Assembly: GCA_019359035.1 (NCBI GenBank)
Contig: JAHHIC010000085.1
Coordinates: forward strand, 1-64,000
Source of the DNA: Scytonematopsis contorta HA4267-MV1
GTDB lineage: Bacteria; Cyanobacteriota; Cyanobacteriia; Cyanobacteriales; Nostocaceae
Length of the DNA stretch: 64,000 nt
Direction of reading: 5' to 3'
Shown here: in pieces, positions 35,414 through 44,400 of the stretch
Numbering within the stretch: position 1 is the stretch's first letter
How the letters are laid out: the number at the start of each line of letters is the position of its first letter
The notes under the pieces: generated by a model
The model's input: only the letters and a program-made list of their open reading frames with translations
What the model was told of the DNA's origin: nothing
The model's database searches: none
Program-made: the position numbers and the translations under genes

Positions 35414-35441
35414 ATGAAATATCAATTATGAAATATCAATT
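35414..35441 (+). repeat. 14-bp direct duplication across the exporter start codon
   Basis: ATGAAATATCAATT occurs twice back to back (35414-35427 and 35428-35441). The first copy opens a five-codon ORF (MKYQL) whose TGA overlaps the ATG of the exporter as ATGA. Confidence 0.9.
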
Positions 35442-37572
35442 TATTCGACAGCATAGCGAACAGGATTGCGGAGCTGCTTGTCTTGCTGCTATTTCCAAAT
35501 ATTACGGTAAAAATTTTACGCTGAACCGTACTCGTGAAGTTGTAGGAACTGGACAGTTAGGGACAACTTTATTAGGTTTACGACGAGGTGCTGAAACTTT
35601 AGGTTTTAATGCACGTGCAGTCAAAGCTTCTTCTGATATTTTAGACAAAATCAATCAAGTTCCCCTACCAGCAATTATCCACTGGATGGGTTATCACTGG
35701 GTAATTCTTTATGGACGCAAAGGAAAAAAAGCTGTAGTTGCAGACCCAGCAATAGGAATACGCTTTCTTTCTAAAAAAGAATTGGCAATGGGTTGGACTG
35801 ATGGCGTAATGTTGTTATTAGAAAAAGACGCCAGTCGTTTTTTAAAGCAACCAGAAGATAAAACTGCGGGTGTCGGTCGATTTTTTCAACGGGTATTACC
35901 TTATAGTGGCATTCTGTTAGAAGTTTTTATTTGTGCTTTAGTGACGGGTTTATTATCTTTAGCTTCTCCGTTTTTGGTACAGATATTAACTGATGATGTA
36001 CTAGTTCGCGGTGATATGAGGCTACTAAATGTAGTTGCGATTGCTGTAGTAGTCATGAATATGGTCAGCAGTTCTTTAGCATTGGTGCAATCTAATTTGG
36101 TAGCGCATTTTGCTCAACGTTTGGAGTTGGGTTTAGTGTTGGAATTTGCTAGAGCAATTTTACATTTACCTCTGTCATATTACGAATCGCGACGTAGTGG
36201 AGAAATTGTTAGTAGACAACGAGATATTCAAGAAATTAACCAAATCGTTTCACAAGTTGTTGTTAGTTTACCCAGCCAGATTTTTATTGCAGTTATTTCT
36301 TTTGCGTTCATGTTAACATCTAGCTGGAGGCTAACTTTAGCTGCGGTTGTAATTGCGGTTTTTATGTCTATATCTACTGTGGTTTTTTTGCCGACTTTGC
36401 AACAAAAAACTCGTAGTGTATTAGTTGCAGAGGCTGAAAATCAAGGTGTATTAGTTGAAACTTTTAAAGGCGCACTTACTCTTAAAACTACTACTTCTAC
36501 ACCACAGTTTTGGGAAGAATTTCAAACCAGATTTACAACTTTAGCTAACTTAACTTTCCGAACTGTACAAATAGGAATTATCAATAATATTTTTTCTGGT
36601 CTAGTTTCTGGGATTGGTAGTGTTGGGTTGCTTTGGTTTGGTAGTAGTTTGGTAATTAACAAAGAGTTGAGTATTGGTCAATTATTGGCTTTTAATAGCA
36701 TGAATGGTAATTTCATTGCTTTGATTGCTACTTTAGTGGGGTTGATGGATGAGTTAACGCGAGCTAAAACTGCGACTGAAAGACTGACTGAAGTTATTGA
36801 TTCTACTCCAGAAAGTGAGGATGATTCGCAAAAAAGTTCTGCTCCTATTGCTGATGATGGTGATATTGTTTGTACCAAAGTAAATTTTAATCATGCTGGA
36901 AGATTAGATTTGTTGGATGATTTTACTTTGACGATTCCTGGGGGTAAAGTTACGGCTTTAATTGGTAAGTCTGGCTGTGGTAAAAGTACTTTATCAAAAG
37001 TGGTTACGGGATTATACCCAATTCAGTCGGGGACTATTTATTTTGGAATTTATAATTTACAGGATTTACGTTTAGATTCTTTAAGGCAACAGGTTGTGCT
37101 TGTTCCTCAAGATGCACATTTTTGGAGTCGTTCAATTTTAGATAATTTTCGCTTGGCTGTTCCGGATGCAACGTTTGAAGATATTGTCATAGCTTGTAAG
37201 GTTGCTGGTGCTGATGAGTTTATTAGAAAGTTACCAAATACTTATCAAACTGTTTTGGGTGAGTTTGGTGCAAATATTTCTGGTGGACAACGGCAACGTT
37301 TGGCTTTAGCTAGAGCGCTGGTTAATAATCCTCCGATTATGATTTTGGATGAGTCTACTTCTGGACTTGACCCGGTAAGTGAGGAGCAAGTTTTAGACCA
37401 GGTTTTGTCTTATCGTGAAGGGAAGACTACTATTTTAATTAGTCACCGTCCTAGGGTTATTACTCGTGCTGATTGGGTTGTTTTCTTGGAACAAGGTAAG
37501 TTGAAGCTTCAGGGTTCTGTTGGTGATTTGAGATGTAGAGAGGGGGAGCATTTAAGGTTTTTAATTCCTTAA
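35428..37572 (+). CDS. C39 peptidase-containing ABC exporter (PCAT)
   Basis: 714 aa inner-membrane exporter that cleaves double-glycine leaders and secretes the core. Residues 1-140 form the C39 peptidase with catalytic Cys14 (EQDCGAACLA), His90 (GYHWVILYG) and Asp106 (VADPAIG), so it should be active. Residues ~155-440 are the six-helix transmembrane domain. Residues ~470-714 form the ATPase, with Walker A GKSGCGKST, signature SGGQRQRLALARAL, Walker B MILDEST and H-loop ISHRP. Substrates are most likely the two small precursors just upstream, and the adaptor is encoded next. No outer-membrane channel is encoded nearby. Confidence 0.95.
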   Translation: MKYQFIRQHSEQDCGAACLAAISKYYGKNFTLNRTREVVGTGQLGTTLLGLRRGAETLGFNARAVKASSDILDKINQVPLPAIIHWMGYHWVILYGRKGKKAVVADPAIGIRFLSKKELAMGWTDGVMLLLEKDASRFLKQPEDKTAGVGRFFQRVLPYSGILLEVFICALVTGLLSLASPFLVQILTDDVLVRGDMRLLNVVAIAVVVMNMVSSSLALVQSNLVAHFAQRLELGLVLEFARAILHLPLSYYESRRSGEIVSRQRDIQEINQIVSQVVVSLPSQIFIAVISFAFMLTSSWRLTLAAVVIAVFMSISTVVFLPTLQQKTRSVLVAEAENQGVLVETFKGALTLKTTTSTPQFWEEFQTRFTTLANLTFRTVQIGIINNIFSGLVSGIGSVGLLWFGSSLVINKELSIGQLLAFNSMNGNFIALIATLVGLMDELTRAKTATERLTEVIDSTPESEDDSQKSSAPIADDGDIVCTKVNFNHAGRLDLLDDFTLTIPGGKVTALIGKSGCGKSTLSKVVTGLYPIQSGTIYFGIYNLQDLRLDSLRQQVVLVPQDAHFWSRSILDNFRLAVPDATFEDIVIACKVAGADEFIRKLPNTYQTVLGEFGANISGGQRQRLALARALVNNPPIMILDESTSGLDPVSEEQVLDQVLSYREGKTTILISHRPRVITRADWVVFLEQGKLKLQGSVGDLRCREGEHLRFLIP

Positions 37573-37610
37573 AACGAACCGCCAAGTTGCCAAGTTGCCA
37601 AGGAAGAGAA

Positions 37611-37634
37611 GAAAGAAAGAAAGAAAGAAAGAAA
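37611..37634 (+). repeat. GAAA microsatellite (six units) before the HlyD start
   Basis: Six GAAA units end 11 bases before the ATG at 37646. They occupy the place of a ribosome binding site; slippage would alter spacing by 4 bp per unit. Confidence 0.9.
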
Positions 37635-37645
37635 TATTAATTATT

Positions 37646-39115
37646 ATGGTTATTGTATCTCGTCCTAAAAGTCAGCCTCTGCAAGAAATTCAGCCACAAA
37701 ATAATAATCTTAAGTATCGTCCTGAGGTTCTTCGTGAGGTTGAAAAAAATTATTTTTTACCTCCTGTTAGTTTATGGACTTCTTTGGGTGGGTTGGTTTT
37801 AGTTGCTGCTTTTGGTGTTGCTGTTGTTTTGGCTTCTGTTAGTAAGTATAATGTGACCATAAAAACAGCTGGTAATGTGCGTCCCGCTGGGGAATTAAAA
37901 ATTGTTCAGGCTGCTATTGAGGGGGTTATTAAAAAAATTGAGGTTAAGGAAAATCAAGTTGTAAGAAAGGGTGAAGCAATTGCTTATATTGATGATTCCC
38001 AAATGCAAATCCAAAAAAGTCAGTTGTTGGGGAATATTCAGTTGAATAAATCACAATTGATGGAGGTTAATAACCAATTGGGTAATTTGGACTCTCAAAT
38101 TTTAGCTGAATCTAATGTGACTGAACGTACTATTGCTTCTGCTAAAGCTGAGTTGGTTAGAAATGAACGGGAGTATCAAGATTGGTTAGTTAGAACTCAA
38201 AGTGAGGTTCAAGCTGCTACTGCTGGTTTACAAACAACGGAGGTTAATTTAGAAAGAGCTAGGACTGATTTGGAGTTTTCGCAACGGGAGCAAGCACGAA
38301 TGCAACAATTGTTTCAAGAGGGTGTTGTTCCTCGTCGTGATTTTGAACAGAGACAGCTTGGTGTCAAGCAAGCTCAATCTATGGTGAAAGCGGAACAAAA
38401 AGCTGTGGAAATTGCTAAAGCTAAATTGCGAACTGCTAAAGCTGCTCTTAATCCTAGTGTAGCGATGGTAGATATTTCTAAGGAGCGAATTGTTCAAGAA
38501 AAAGCTAGAGGGGATGTTACTGTAGCTACTTTAAGAAAAGAGCGGTCGCAATTACTACAACGTCGAACGGAAATAGAAAATCAAGTAATTCAAAGTGAAA
38601 AAGATTTACAACAGATTAGTTTGAATATCAAAAAAACTGTGATTCGTGCTAATACTGATGGTACGATTATTAATCTGGCGTTGCGGAATTCTTCGCAGGT
38701 GATAAGACCGGGAGAAGCGATTACTCAGATTGTTCCACGGAAGAGTGCGCTGATGATAAAAGCTCGTGTACCTGCTGAGGATATTGCAAAAGTTACTGTT
38801 TGTAAGGAAGTTGAGGTAGTTGAGTGCAAACAAGGTAAAGTGCAATTGCGATTTTCTGCGTATCCATTTCCTGATTTTGGTAGTATTAAAGGTGCTGTAC
38901 GGGCTATTTCTGCTGACGCGATTACGAGCGATGCTAATGGAACAAATGCAACTCCTTTTTATGAGGTTACTATCCAACCAGAAAAAATGTTTCTTAAGGA
39001 TAACCCTAAAAATAATCTACAATCTGGTATGGAAGCAACTGTTGATATTATTTCTAGAGAAGAAACTGTACTTATGTTTATTCTTAGAAGAGCTAGATGG
39101 GTCACAGATTTATAG
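37646..39115 (+). CDS. HlyD-family periplasmic adaptor of the peptide exporter
   Basis: 489 aa from the ATG at 37646; a TTG at 37595 would give a Lys/Arg-rich extension and is unlikely. One N-terminal membrane span (LVLVAAFGVAVVLASV) is followed by a biotinyl-lipoyl half-domain (GVIKKIEVKENQVVRKGEAI), a long coiled-coil hairpin (~120-330) and the returning lipoyl and beta-barrel parts (VIRANTDGTIINLALRN...GEAITQIVP). It links the inner-membrane exporter to an outer-membrane channel. It follows the PCAT gene by 73 bp and ends with the LRRARWVTDL tail typical of these adaptors. Confidence 0.93.
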   Translation: MVIVSRPKSQPLQEIQPQNNNLKYRPEVLREVEKNYFLPPVSLWTSLGGLVLVAAFGVAVVLASVSKYNVTIKTAGNVRPAGELKIVQAAIEGVIKKIEVKENQVVRKGEAIAYIDDSQMQIQKSQLLGNIQLNKSQLMEVNNQLGNLDSQILAESNVTERTIASAKAELVRNEREYQDWLVRTQSEVQAATAGLQTTEVNLERARTDLEFSQREQARMQQLFQEGVVPRRDFEQRQLGVKQAQSMVKAEQKAVEIAKAKLRTAKAALNPSVAMVDISKERIVQEKARGDVTVATLRKERSQLLQRRTEIENQVIQSEKDLQQISLNIKKTVIRANTDGTIINLALRNSSQVIRPGEAITQIVPRKSALMIKARVPAEDIAKVTVCKEVEVVECKQGKVQLRFSAYPFPDFGSIKGAVRAISADAITSDANGTNATPFYEVTIQPEKMFLKDNPKNNLQSGMEATVDIISREETVLMFILRRARWVTDL

Positions 39116-39140
39116 AAGAAATCTCTTGTGATTTCTCGCA

Positions 39141-39317
39141 ATGACAAGACGTAAAGGTATTTTTTTTTACTTTATTTTATTGGTGGAGACCGCTGTTTGC
39201 ATTTGGGTGATTCACTCACAAGTATCTGGAAAATATCTCAGATATATAGTTCCCAAACTAAAGCGAAAATTCCACATCCAAGGCAAACAATCTCCGCTCT
39301 CAATACTTGTCGGTTAA
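39141..39317 (+). CDS. Possible 58-aa single-span membrane peptide
   Basis: A short ORF just after the adaptor gene (25-bp gap) encodes a basic start MTRRKG, a hydrophobic segment (IFFYFILLVETAVCIWVI) and a basic C-terminal part (KLKRKFHIQGKQ). The shape suits a small membrane protein, perhaps an accessory or immunity factor of the peptide exporter, but no ribosome site is clear and no homologue is recognised. It could be chance. Confidence 0.35.
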   Translation: MTRRKGIFFYFILLVETAVCIWVIHSQVSGKYLRYIVPKLKRKFHIQGKQSPLSILVG

Positions 39318-39721
39318 GTCCCAAAATACCGAAATACGTAGGTTGGGTTGAGGAACGAAACCCAATAAGTACAATGAAATGTTGGGTTTCCCAAAGCCAT
39401 GACGAAGCGTCACGCTGCGCGAACAACCCAACCTACAAATTCTCTTAACCGAGCAGTATTGTCTCCGCCCTCACACAAGTTAGGGGTTGGGTTAAATTGG
39501 TAATAAAATAGACTTCAGTACCTCAAGTGCAACTTTAAACTACCGTGGCTGCCAATGTACCTCAAATCACTATCTATCAAAAGGCTGACGTTTTTCTCAC
39601 CTACGGAAGAATGAACAGCATAATGAAACTTTTATAACTATGTCATATCAATGCTAATAATGTCTTAAGCTTCTAGGCTAAAAATGATATTAGCCAGCTA
39701 CAAAAAAAACGAGGTACTAAG
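39318..39721. other. Gap between peptide-export cluster and ABC pair
   Basis: 404 bp holding the dispersed repeat at 39336-39436 and otherwise AT-rich sequence. A GAGG at 39711-39714 serves the TTG start at 39722. No further gene is seen. Confidence 0.6.
39336..39436. repeat. Dispersed inverted repeat of the GTAGGTTGGGTT family
   Basis: Starts ACGTAGGTTGGGTTGAGG and ends CAACCCAACCTAC. The right half carries an internal piece (GAAGCGTCACGCTGCGCGAA) related to the GTTCGCGCAGCGTG element at 59484-59500. Confidence 0.9.
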
Positions 39722-41497
39722 TTGACTAAAAAAAATAATGGTTCTTCACCCATAAGCTCGCTTAAACGCGCTTTGGTTTATTTAAATGAATATCGTTGGA
39801 TGTCTTTAGGTGCGTTTTCCAGTTTATTATTATTAATTGCTGCTAATGCTTTCACCCCACAAATTTTCCGGTGGGGGATTGACCAAGGTATTGCACAAAA
39901 GGATTTAGATGCTGTTTTTTTTACTGGTGGTTTATTAGTTGTTATCGCAATTGCACGAGGACTGTTCAATTTCGGGCAAGGTTTTTGGTCAGAAGCGGTT
40001 GCTCAAGGGGTTGCTTACAGGTTACGAAATCTGGTTTTTGATAAAATTCAAAATCTCAGTTTTAGTTATCATGACCGCGCTCCTACCTCCCAGCTATTAA
40101 CACTCATTACAAGGGATATTGAGCAGATTCGCACTTTTGTTGGTACTACTTTACTTCAGGTAATTAGTTCTTTTCTGACTGTAATCACAATTGCTGTGAT
40201 TTTGTTAGTGATGAACTGGCAACTTGCTTTAATTACACTCTTAGCTATACCCATTGCTGCGTTTTTATTAATTCGCTTTTTCTCCACGGGTGCATCCCTA
40301 TTTGGTCGAGCACAACAGATGTTGGGTGAACTAAATGCTGTTTTGAAAGAAAATTTAATAGGGGTACGTGTTGTTAAAGCTTTTGTACGAGAAGATAAAG
40401 AGACTGAGCGTTATATAGAAAAAAATCAGGATGTACTTGGTTCTAATATAAAAGTCATTAGGGCTATTTCTAATGTTTTTCCTTTTATATTTCTATTAAA
40501 TAATTTAGTCACTATAACTGTAATTGGTTATGGTGGTAGTGCTGTTATTGGAAAACAATTTTCTGTTGGTGAATTAGTCGCTTTTAATTCTTATTTGTCT
40601 GTTATTCTTCAACCTATTTTGCAGATTGGTTTTGCTTCCTCTATTATTGCTCAGGCTGCTGCTTCTGCAAAGCGGATATATGAGGTAATTGATACTGAGG
40701 TAGAAATTCATGACCGTCCCAATGCGATTAATTTTAATACTAGTAGTATTAGAATTACTTTTGAGGATGTGTCTTTCCGCTATCCCGGTGCTACTAGTTA
40801 TGCACTGCAAAATATTTCTTTTGAAACTAAACCCAATGAACTAATTGCCATTTTAGGAAAGACTGGTTCGGGAAAAAGTTCTTTGGTCAATTTAATTCCC
40901 CGCTTCTACGATGTGACTTCCGGGTCGGTTCGTATTGATGGATATGATGTGCGTGACTTTACGTTAAAAAGTTTGCGGTCTCACATTGGTGTTGTTTTTC
41001 AAGAGACTAGGTTATTTTCTGGGACTATCCGCGAAAATATAGCTTATGCTGTGCCCAATGCCCCTTTAGAGTTGGTGATGGAAGCTGCTAAGATTGCTCA
41101 CATCCACGACTTCATTATGGGTTTGCCTGATGACTACGAAACAATAGTTGGAGAACGAGGGGTTGGTTTATCGGGTGGACAAAAACAAAGACTTGCTATT
41201 GCTCGGACGCTTTTGACTGATTACCGTATTTTGATTTTGGATGATAGTACCTCTGCGGTTGATGCTAAAACTGCAAGTCAAATTCATAAATCTCTTGATA
41301 AATTGATGCACAATCGCACTTGTACGGTTTTTGCTATTGCTCAACGCATCAGTACGGTACAGAATGCTGACCGAATTTTGTTGATTGATGAAGGAAAATT
41401 GGTTGCTCAGGGGACTCACGAGGAACTTATGCAAAATAGTCCTCTGTATGGTGCAATTTTGGAGTCTCAGATAAAAAAAGCACCTGTTGACTGTTGA
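39722..41497 (+). CDS. ABC exporter half-transporter with degenerate catalytic site
   Basis: 591 aa inner-membrane ABC exporter of the MsbA/multidrug type: six transmembrane helices (~20-310), then an ATPase. Walker A is GKTGSGKSSL and the signature LSGGQKQRLAIARTL. After Walker B the usual catalytic Glu is Asp (LILDDSTSAVDA), and the H-loop His is Gln (FAIAQRISTV), so its own ATP site should be hydrolysis-poor. The start is a TTG preceded by GAGG. The next gene encodes a second half-transporter with canonical Glu and His, so the two probably form an asymmetric heterodimer. The cargo is unknown; the peptide cluster upstream is one candidate source. Confidence 0.93.
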   Translation: MTKKNNGSSPISSLKRALVYLNEYRWMSLGAFSSLLLLIAANAFTPQIFRWGIDQGIAQKDLDAVFFTGGLLVVIAIARGLFNFGQGFWSEAVAQGVAYRLRNLVFDKIQNLSFSYHDRAPTSQLLTLITRDIEQIRTFVGTTLLQVISSFLTVITIAVILLVMNWQLALITLLAIPIAAFLLIRFFSTGASLFGRAQQMLGELNAVLKENLIGVRVVKAFVREDKETERYIEKNQDVLGSNIKVIRAISNVFPFIFLLNNLVTITVIGYGGSAVIGKQFSVGELVAFNSYLSVILQPILQIGFASSIIAQAAASAKRIYEVIDTEVEIHDRPNAINFNTSSIRITFEDVSFRYPGATSYALQNISFETKPNELIAILGKTGSGKSSLVNLIPRFYDVTSGSVRIDGYDVRDFTLKSLRSHIGVVFQETRLFSGTIRENIAYAVPNAPLELVMEAAKIAHIHDFIMGLPDDYETIVGERGVGLSGGQKQRLAIARTLLTDYRILILDDSTSAVDAKTASQIHKSLDKLMHNRTCTVFAIAQRISTVQNADRILLIDEGKLVAQGTHEELMQNSPLYGAILESQIKKAPVDC

Positions 41498-41527
41498 CTG
41501 TTGACTGTTGACTGTCAACCGTCAACT
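41485..41527. repeat. TGTTGAC heptamer repeat across a stop codon
   Basis: Four TGTTGAC units followed by inverted CAACCGT-type units. The first unit supplies the last codons and the TGA of the upstream ABC gene. Confidence 0.9.
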
Positions 41528-41564
41528 GAGATTAAAATATATCTTTAAGGACTTAGGAATAGGC

Positions 41565-43361
41565 ATGACTACAGACCACGTTGCTGCATCAAAACCTGAT
41601 AAATCACAGCATTATCCGACGCTGCAACGGTTTCTGCGATATTTTTACGTTTATAAAAAAGATATTTTAGCTACATTATTACTAGTTATTATTACTGCTA
41701 CATGCCAAGCCCTAGGACCATTTATTGTGGGTTGGTCTATTGATAATTTGATTACCCGTGGCAATTTGCGGGGTTTAATGCAGATTTTAGTGCTGCTAGC
41801 AGTCGTCTATATTTTTAGTAGTTTTGTTACACGGGCACAAATTCGGCAGATTGGCTGGATTATGCAGCGGCTTTTAGCTCAGTTGCGTAGTGATATTTTC
41901 ACCAAAATCCAAAGTTTGCCCTTGAGCTTCTTTGAGCGCAGTCAAGCAGGTGACCTGATGAGCCGTCTGTTGAATGATGTAAGTACCGTTGAGCAAACTT
42001 TCGGAATTGCGATCGCCCAAATTGTTGGGAGTGTTTTTGGCTTGATTGGGATTGTTATCGCCATGCTTTCGCTCAACCTGCAATTGGGGTTGATGAGTAA
42101 CTTAGTAGTACCTTTAATGATTTTCGCAACAGGGTTGTTTGCAAAGTGGTCAAGAACAAAATTTAGGTTAACAAGGCAAACTATTGGTCAGCTTTCAGCC
42201 CGTTTAGAGGAAGATATTAATAGCGTTCGGGAAGCGCAAGCGTTTAACCGAATACAATTCAATTTGCAGCAATTTGATAGTGTCAACGCTGCAAATCGGG
42301 ATGCGAATGTGGACGCAATGGCAACCACTGCTGCTTTTTTACCCTCAATAGATTTGCTAAATACCTTGGGAACAGCTGGGGTGATGGTTTATGGGGGGTA
42401 TTTGGCAGTAAAAGGAACAGCGACAGTTGGCACAGTTACTTCTTTCCTGCTTTACGTGCAACTATTTTTCCAGCCAATTCAAGTCCTGAGCCAATTTTAT
42501 AATCAAGCACAATCAGCTTTTGCAGGTTTAGAACGAATTTTTTTATTGTTAGATGAGCCTGTTTACCTGAAAGACACACCGAATGCAATTGAAATGCCAA
42601 CAATTAAAGGTGAAGTCAGGTTTGAAAGCGTGACATTCGGCTACAAACAGGAAGGATTAGAAAATAGTTCTAAAAAATTGGCTTTGAATGGAGTAACTTT
42701 TCATGCCAAACAAGGACAAATGATAGCTTTAGTTGGTGCGACGGGAGCAGGGAAAAGCACAATAATTAACTTAATTTTGCGATTTTATGATGTAATTAGC
42801 GGTGCTGTAACCATTGATAATATTGATATAAGGCGAGTTACTCAAGAAAGTTTGCGGCGTCAAATAGGTATAGTTTTACAAGATACAGTACTACTAAGCG
42901 GTACTATTGCAGAAAATATAGCGTTTGGTCGTTCGGATGCAAGCCAAGCGGAAATTGAACAAGCAGCACAAATCGCCAATGTTCACGAATTTATCACCAG
43001 CTTACCCCAAGGTTATGCCACCCGCTTGGGAGAAAAGGGAACTAGTCTGAGTTACGGACAACAACAATTAATTAGTATTGCACGAGCTGTTTTAATTAAC
43101 CCACGTATTTTAATTTTGGATGAAGCCACAAGCAGTATTGATACCCGTACAGAAGCTCTAGTTCAAGAAGCTCTTGCTCGACTGCTAAAAGGCCGCACCA
43201 GTTTTGTTATTGCTCACCGTCTAAGTACCGTGACTAGCGCTGACCAAGTGTTTGTGGTGGAGCAAGGTCAAATTGTGGAACGGGGAACTCATGAGGAGTT
43301 GATTGCTAAAGGGGGGGTTTATGCTAATTTGTATGGGCTGCAATTAGGGGCTACTGTTTAA
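41565..43361 (+). CDS. ABC exporter half-transporter, canonical partner
   Basis: 598 aa from the ATG at 41565; an ORF extension to a TTG at 41508 lies inside the heptamer repeat. Transmembrane domain ~30-330, then the ATPase with Walker A GATGAGKSTI, Walker B LILDEATSSID (catalytic Glu present) and H-loop VIAHRLSTV. The signature is LSYGQQQLISIARAV rather than LSGGQ; in a heterodimer this altered signature would face the Walker A/B of the Asp/Gln-bearing partner, matching the usual degenerate-site arrangement. Gap to the partner gene is 67 bp. Cargo unknown. Confidence 0.93.
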   Translation: MTTDHVAASKPDKSQHYPTLQRFLRYFYVYKKDILATLLLVIITATCQALGPFIVGWSIDNLITRGNLRGLMQILVLLAVVYIFSSFVTRAQIRQIGWIMQRLLAQLRSDIFTKIQSLPLSFFERSQAGDLMSRLLNDVSTVEQTFGIAIAQIVGSVFGLIGIVIAMLSLNLQLGLMSNLVVPLMIFATGLFAKWSRTKFRLTRQTIGQLSARLEEDINSVREAQAFNRIQFNLQQFDSVNAANRDANVDAMATTAAFLPSIDLLNTLGTAGVMVYGGYLAVKGTATVGTVTSFLLYVQLFFQPIQVLSQFYNQAQSAFAGLERIFLLLDEPVYLKDTPNAIEMPTIKGEVRFESVTFGYKQEGLENSSKKLALNGVTFHAKQGQMIALVGATGAGKSTIINLILRFYDVISGAVTIDNIDIRRVTQESLRRQIGIVLQDTVLLSGTIAENIAFGRSDASQAEIEQAAQIANVHEFITSLPQGYATRLGEKGTSLSYGQQQLISIARAVLINPRILILDEATSSIDTRTEALVQEALARLLKGRTSFVIAHRLSTVTSADQVFVVEQGQIVERGTHEELIAKGGVYANLYGLQLGATV

Positions 43362-43404
43362 TTTATTGGCTTCAGAGCAAAAGCCAGACACAAAAGCCAG
43401 ACAC

Positions 43405-43595
43405 AAAAGCCAGGGAATAAATTCCCTGTCTAAAAGCTAAAGTCCATTGAAATGGACTAAACATGTAAATTAATGGTTAGCTAAAATATATAACCGTAAT
43501 GATAAATATTATTTGAAGCCTGAAGTTACAAATTTTGATTCAGTCGTCTTCAGACGACTTTAGCTTTTAGACAGGGAATTTATTCCCTGGCTTTT
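43405..43595. repeat. Inverted repeat with 40-bp perfect arms
   Basis: Arms at 43405-43444 and 43556-43595 are perfect reverse complements and each contains a CAGGGAAT...ATTCCCTG hairpin. Inner palindromes (GTCCATTGAAATGGAC, GTCGTCTTCAGACGAC) add further structure. Placed between convergent genes, it can serve as a bidirectional terminator. It looks like a small non-autonomous dispersed element. Confidence 0.92.
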
Positions 43596-43640
43596 GGTGG
43601 CTTTGGTGGCTTTTGGTGGTGTCTTACCCTGAAAATATTA

Positions 43641-44195
43641 CTAGAGACTAAGCCAACTAAAAACTTGCTCAACAGTTAAAGATAAATTTATATTGCTAAG
43701 AACCGGAAGTTGGTCTGTACCTGCAAGTAATTCGATTCGTTGATTAGGAAGTATGGTCAAAACGCTGTCTTCATCTGGAAGAATCAACCATCCTAATTCT
43801 GTGCCATTGCGAGAACAGTGCAACAGGTTACGCAGAACCTTTGTTTGACTTTGTTCTGGGGAAAGAATTTCTATTGCCCAGTCCGGATGACTTTCAAAGC
43901 GGTTAGCAATTCTCCCGGACTCTTGACGTGGTATGCGCTCCCAGCGAAATACGGCAACATCAGGAACAATAGTAGCACCGCCAAAAGTGCAGCGCAGTTC
44001 AGGTAATGCAAGAGCAATCTTTGGAGTTTTAGCAACCTTGTTAATTGCGGTAATAAGTTCACCTTGAATTAGACTATGTTCTCCCTGTGGCATAGGTTTT
44101 TGGCTAATTTGTCCATCAATATATTCAGAAGCTGGCTCAGTTTCTGGCAATTCCAGAAATTCTTCTAAGGTTATGGATTTGACCGCTGTAGTCAT
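43641..44195 (-). CDS. Uma2-family (DUF820) PD-(D/E)XK nuclease-like protein
   Basis: 184 aa from the ATG at 44195, which has a GAGGG ribosome site; an extension to 44246 is less likely. The fold signs are EYIDGQISQKPMP near the start, PDVAVFRW and DWAIEILSPEQS in the centre, and a following Lys (TKVLRN), the pattern of the Uma2 restriction-endonuclease-like fold. These proteins are greatly expanded in cyanobacteria and their biological role is unclear. It stands alone, convergent with the ABC gene. Confidence 0.9.
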   Translation of the reverse strand: MTTAVKSITLEEFLELPETEPASEYIDGQISQKPMPQGEHSLIQGELITAINKVAKTPKIALALPELRCTFGGATIVPDVAVFRWERIPRQESGRIANRFESHPDWAIEILSPEQSQTKVLRNLLHCSRNGTELGWLILPDEDSVLTILPNQRIELLAGTDQLPVLSNINLSLTVEQVFSWLSL

Positions 44196-44271
44196 AGTTT
44201 TTCCCTCACCAAGTTCTTTTATACTACTTTGTTTTTCGCGCACCAAACAAACCTTAATCTAATGGTTATAG

Positions 44272-44320
44272 GATGAGACGCGATATATATCGTGTGATGA
44301 GACGCGATATATCGCGTCTC
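44272..44320. repeat. GAGAC...GTCTC palindromes
   Basis: A degenerate copy is followed by a perfect 22-bp palindrome (GAGACGCGATA-TATCGCGTCTC, 44299-44320) between the divergent Uma2 and chlI genes. It could overlap their promoters. Confidence 0.88.
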
Positions 44321-44400
44321 TACATTATTAATTCCCCACTCCCCCTTCTGTGTCACAATAAAGAACGGTAATAAGAAAAATATTGTGAAAGGTTAATTTA

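Noticed and set aside
35428-37572. The C39 exporter as the type I transporter of the giant RTX proteins
   Set aside because: It keeps the catalytic Cys14 and sits with double-glycine precursors; RTX transporters usually have a Cys-less C39-like domain.
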